A stretch of 64,000 bases of DNA from Psychrobacillus psychrotolerans (GTDB taxonomy: Bacteria; Bacillota; Bacilli; Bacillales_A; Planococcaceae), in the NCBI RefSeq assembly GCF_900115805.1, contig NZ_FOXU01000003.1, positions 186,001-250,000 of the forward strand, written 5' to 3'. Each line of letters begins with the position of its first letter. The stretch's first letter is position 1. A program made the translations under genes and the position numbers. Under the pieces are notes generated by a model. It was not told the origin of the DNA. It ran no database searches and saw nothing but the letters and a program-made list of their open reading frames with translations. This document shows, in pieces, positions 62,815-64,000 of the stretch.

Positions 62815-64000
62815 TGGTTATATTTAAATATAGTGGTCGATCTGCGCAAGGATCCTTAAAAAAAGGGACAATTGATGCGACAAACAAACAAACAGCAATT
62901 GTTAAACTCCGAGCTCAGGGGATTAATCCAAGGGAGTTAGAGGAATCTAATAGTATTCTCCATAAGGAGTTAACACTTGGTGGCAAAGTGAAAAATGAAC
63001 ATTTTGTTATATACTGTCGCCAGTTTGCTACGTTAATTCGGGCGGGTGTTTCTATCTTAGAGTCTACCAAGATATTAAGTGAGCAAACTTCAAGTAAGCC
63101 TTTGAAAAAAGGGTTAATGGACGTAGAAGAGGATGTTCGTTCTGGTTTGTCTTTTTCAAATGCAGCTGCCAAATATCCCAAAGTATTTCCTGCACTATTT
63201 GTAAATATGATCCGAGCAGGCGAAGCGACAGGTAATCTAGATGAATCATTAGAAAGATTAGCTTTTTCATATGAAAAGCAATTTAACTTAAAAAAGAAAG
63301 TTCAATCCACTATGGCTTATCCCATCATATTACTCGTCATGACTGTTTTTGTTGCTGGATTTTTAATGTTAACGATCGTACCTCAATTTGTTACGATGTT
63401 CGAGGAAATGGGTGCAGAACTTCCGCTTATAACGAAATTAGTTATGGGCTTAAGTAATTCCTTACAATCTTCCTGGTATATCTTTTTGGGCCTTATACTT
63501 ATTTTAGTCATTGGTTTTAACTTGTTATATACAAAGAATGAATCTTTTAACTACTCATTCAATGTATTACTATTAAGAATACCTGTTTTTGGAAAATTAC
63601 TTCAAAAATCAGCTATCGCAAGAATGACTAGAACTCTTGCTTCACTATTTAGTAGTTCAGTACCAATATTACAGGCACTGACAATAGTTGAGAATGTAAT
63701 TGGAAATCCTGTTGTTGCTAAAGTAGTACGAGAATCTAGATCCAGTCTTGAATCTGGAAGTACACTTTCAGCACCACTAGAAAAAAGCTGGATATTTCCA
63801 CCATTAGTAACTCAAATGACAGCAATAGGTGAGTCAACTGGTTCCCTTGATTATATGTTAGAGAAAATTGCAGACTTCTATGAAGATGATGTGGATCGAA
63901 CTGTTGATACACTTAAATCTCTAATAGAACCACTCATGATTGTCTTCTTAGCTACCGTTGTTGGAACAATCGTTATGGCCATTATGGTTCCAATGTTTAG
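62814..64000 (+). CDS. pilC: type IV pilus inner-membrane platform protein PilC, 3'-truncated by the window
   Basis: A GTG overlapping the pilT stop, with AGGTGAT upstream, opens a frame with no stop to the window end (395 residues visible). It has two GspF domains: CRQFATLIRAGVSILESTKI with PALFVNMIRAGEATGNLDES, and MTRTLASLFSSSVPILQAL with LVTQMTAIGESTGSLDYML. Three hydrophobic helices are visible, the third ending VVGTIVMAIMVPMF near the window end. It anchors PilB/PilT and the pilin pool. Little is missing at the C-terminus. Confidence 0.95.
   Translation, partial: MVIFKYSGRSAQGSLKKGTIDATNKQTAIVKLRAQGINPRELEESNSILHKELTLGGKVKNEHFVIYCRQFATLIRAGVSILESTKILSEQTSSKPLKKGLMDVEEDVRSGLSFSNAAAKYPKVFPALFVNMIRAGEATGNLDESLERLAFSYEKQFNLKKKVQSTMAYPIILLVMTVFVAGFLMLTIVPQFVTMFEEMGAELPLITKLVMGLSNSLQSSWYIFLGLILILVIGFNLLYTKNESFNYSFNVLLLRIPVFGKLLQKSAIARMTRTLASLFSSSVPILQALTIVENVIGNPVVAKVVRESRSSLESGSTLSAPLEKSWIFPPLVTQMTAIGESTGSLDYMLEKIADFYEDDVDRTVDTLKSLIEPLMIVFLATVVGTIVMAIMVPMF

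Overview
The window is AT-rich chromosomal DNA from a Gram-positive, endospore-forming member of the Bacillales. Evidence for this is the gerE gene behind a sigma-K-type promoter, lysine and T-box riboswitches, strong AAAGGAGG-type ribosome binding sites, many TTG and GTG starts, and gene order that follows the Bacillus subtilis mutS2-to-folC segment. The accessory content (a type IV pilus locus beside folC, a KGG stress protein) and the base composition suggest a Planococcaceae/Caryophanaceae relative such as Psychrobacillus. That assignment is inference.

Layout. 1-8106: the end of mutS2, a DUF350 membrane protein, then the fatty-acid beta-oxidation set lcfA-fadR-fadB-etfB-etfA with two FadR-type operators. 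8388-12616: trxA, uvrC, a lysine riboswitch with lysC (keeping an internal start for the short subunit), and yslB on the opposite strand. 12902-19707: sdhCAB, a thioesterase with its own FadR-type box, gerE, a MarR regulator, glutamate racemase, an XTP pyrophosphatase and a phosphodiesterase.

19793-30757 is the accessory part. Two identical tRNA-Arg(UCU) genes face each other across about 5.2 kb that holds a manganese ABC transporter, mntR and an HNH nuclease with a PUA/EVE-like N-terminus. A degraded copy of the tRNA 3' end and its terminator lies between them. Next come three sigma-B-type promoters. One drives a KGG-repeat stress protein and one a 58-residue hydrophilic protein. The third precedes a broken copy of that small gene, and the two copies bracket an amidohydrolase plus an alanine-type symporter.

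30758-44399 returns to conserved order: ysoA, tig, clpX, lonA (no lonB), ysxC, and the haem operon hemA-X-C-D-B-L with a PerR-like box. 44551-46996 is a stand-alone ribA-ribD-HAD phosphatase operon behind a consensus sigma-A promoter with overlapping inverted repeats and no FMN riboswitch seen. 47065-53958: an uncharacterised protein where B. subtilis has spoVID/ysxE, a small opposite-strand membrane protein, T-box-controlled valS, a pair of overlapping ATP-grasp ligase genes, and folC.

54054-64000 holds a membrane GAF-GGDEF diguanylate cyclase, then a type IV pilus assembly locus: three prepilin-like genes, a VanW-domain secreted protein, pilB, pilT and pilC (cut by the window end). This pilus locus, with its large pilin-like protein and VanW protein, is the best candidate for an under-described system. 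The tRNA-bounded island and the ATP-grasp pair come next.
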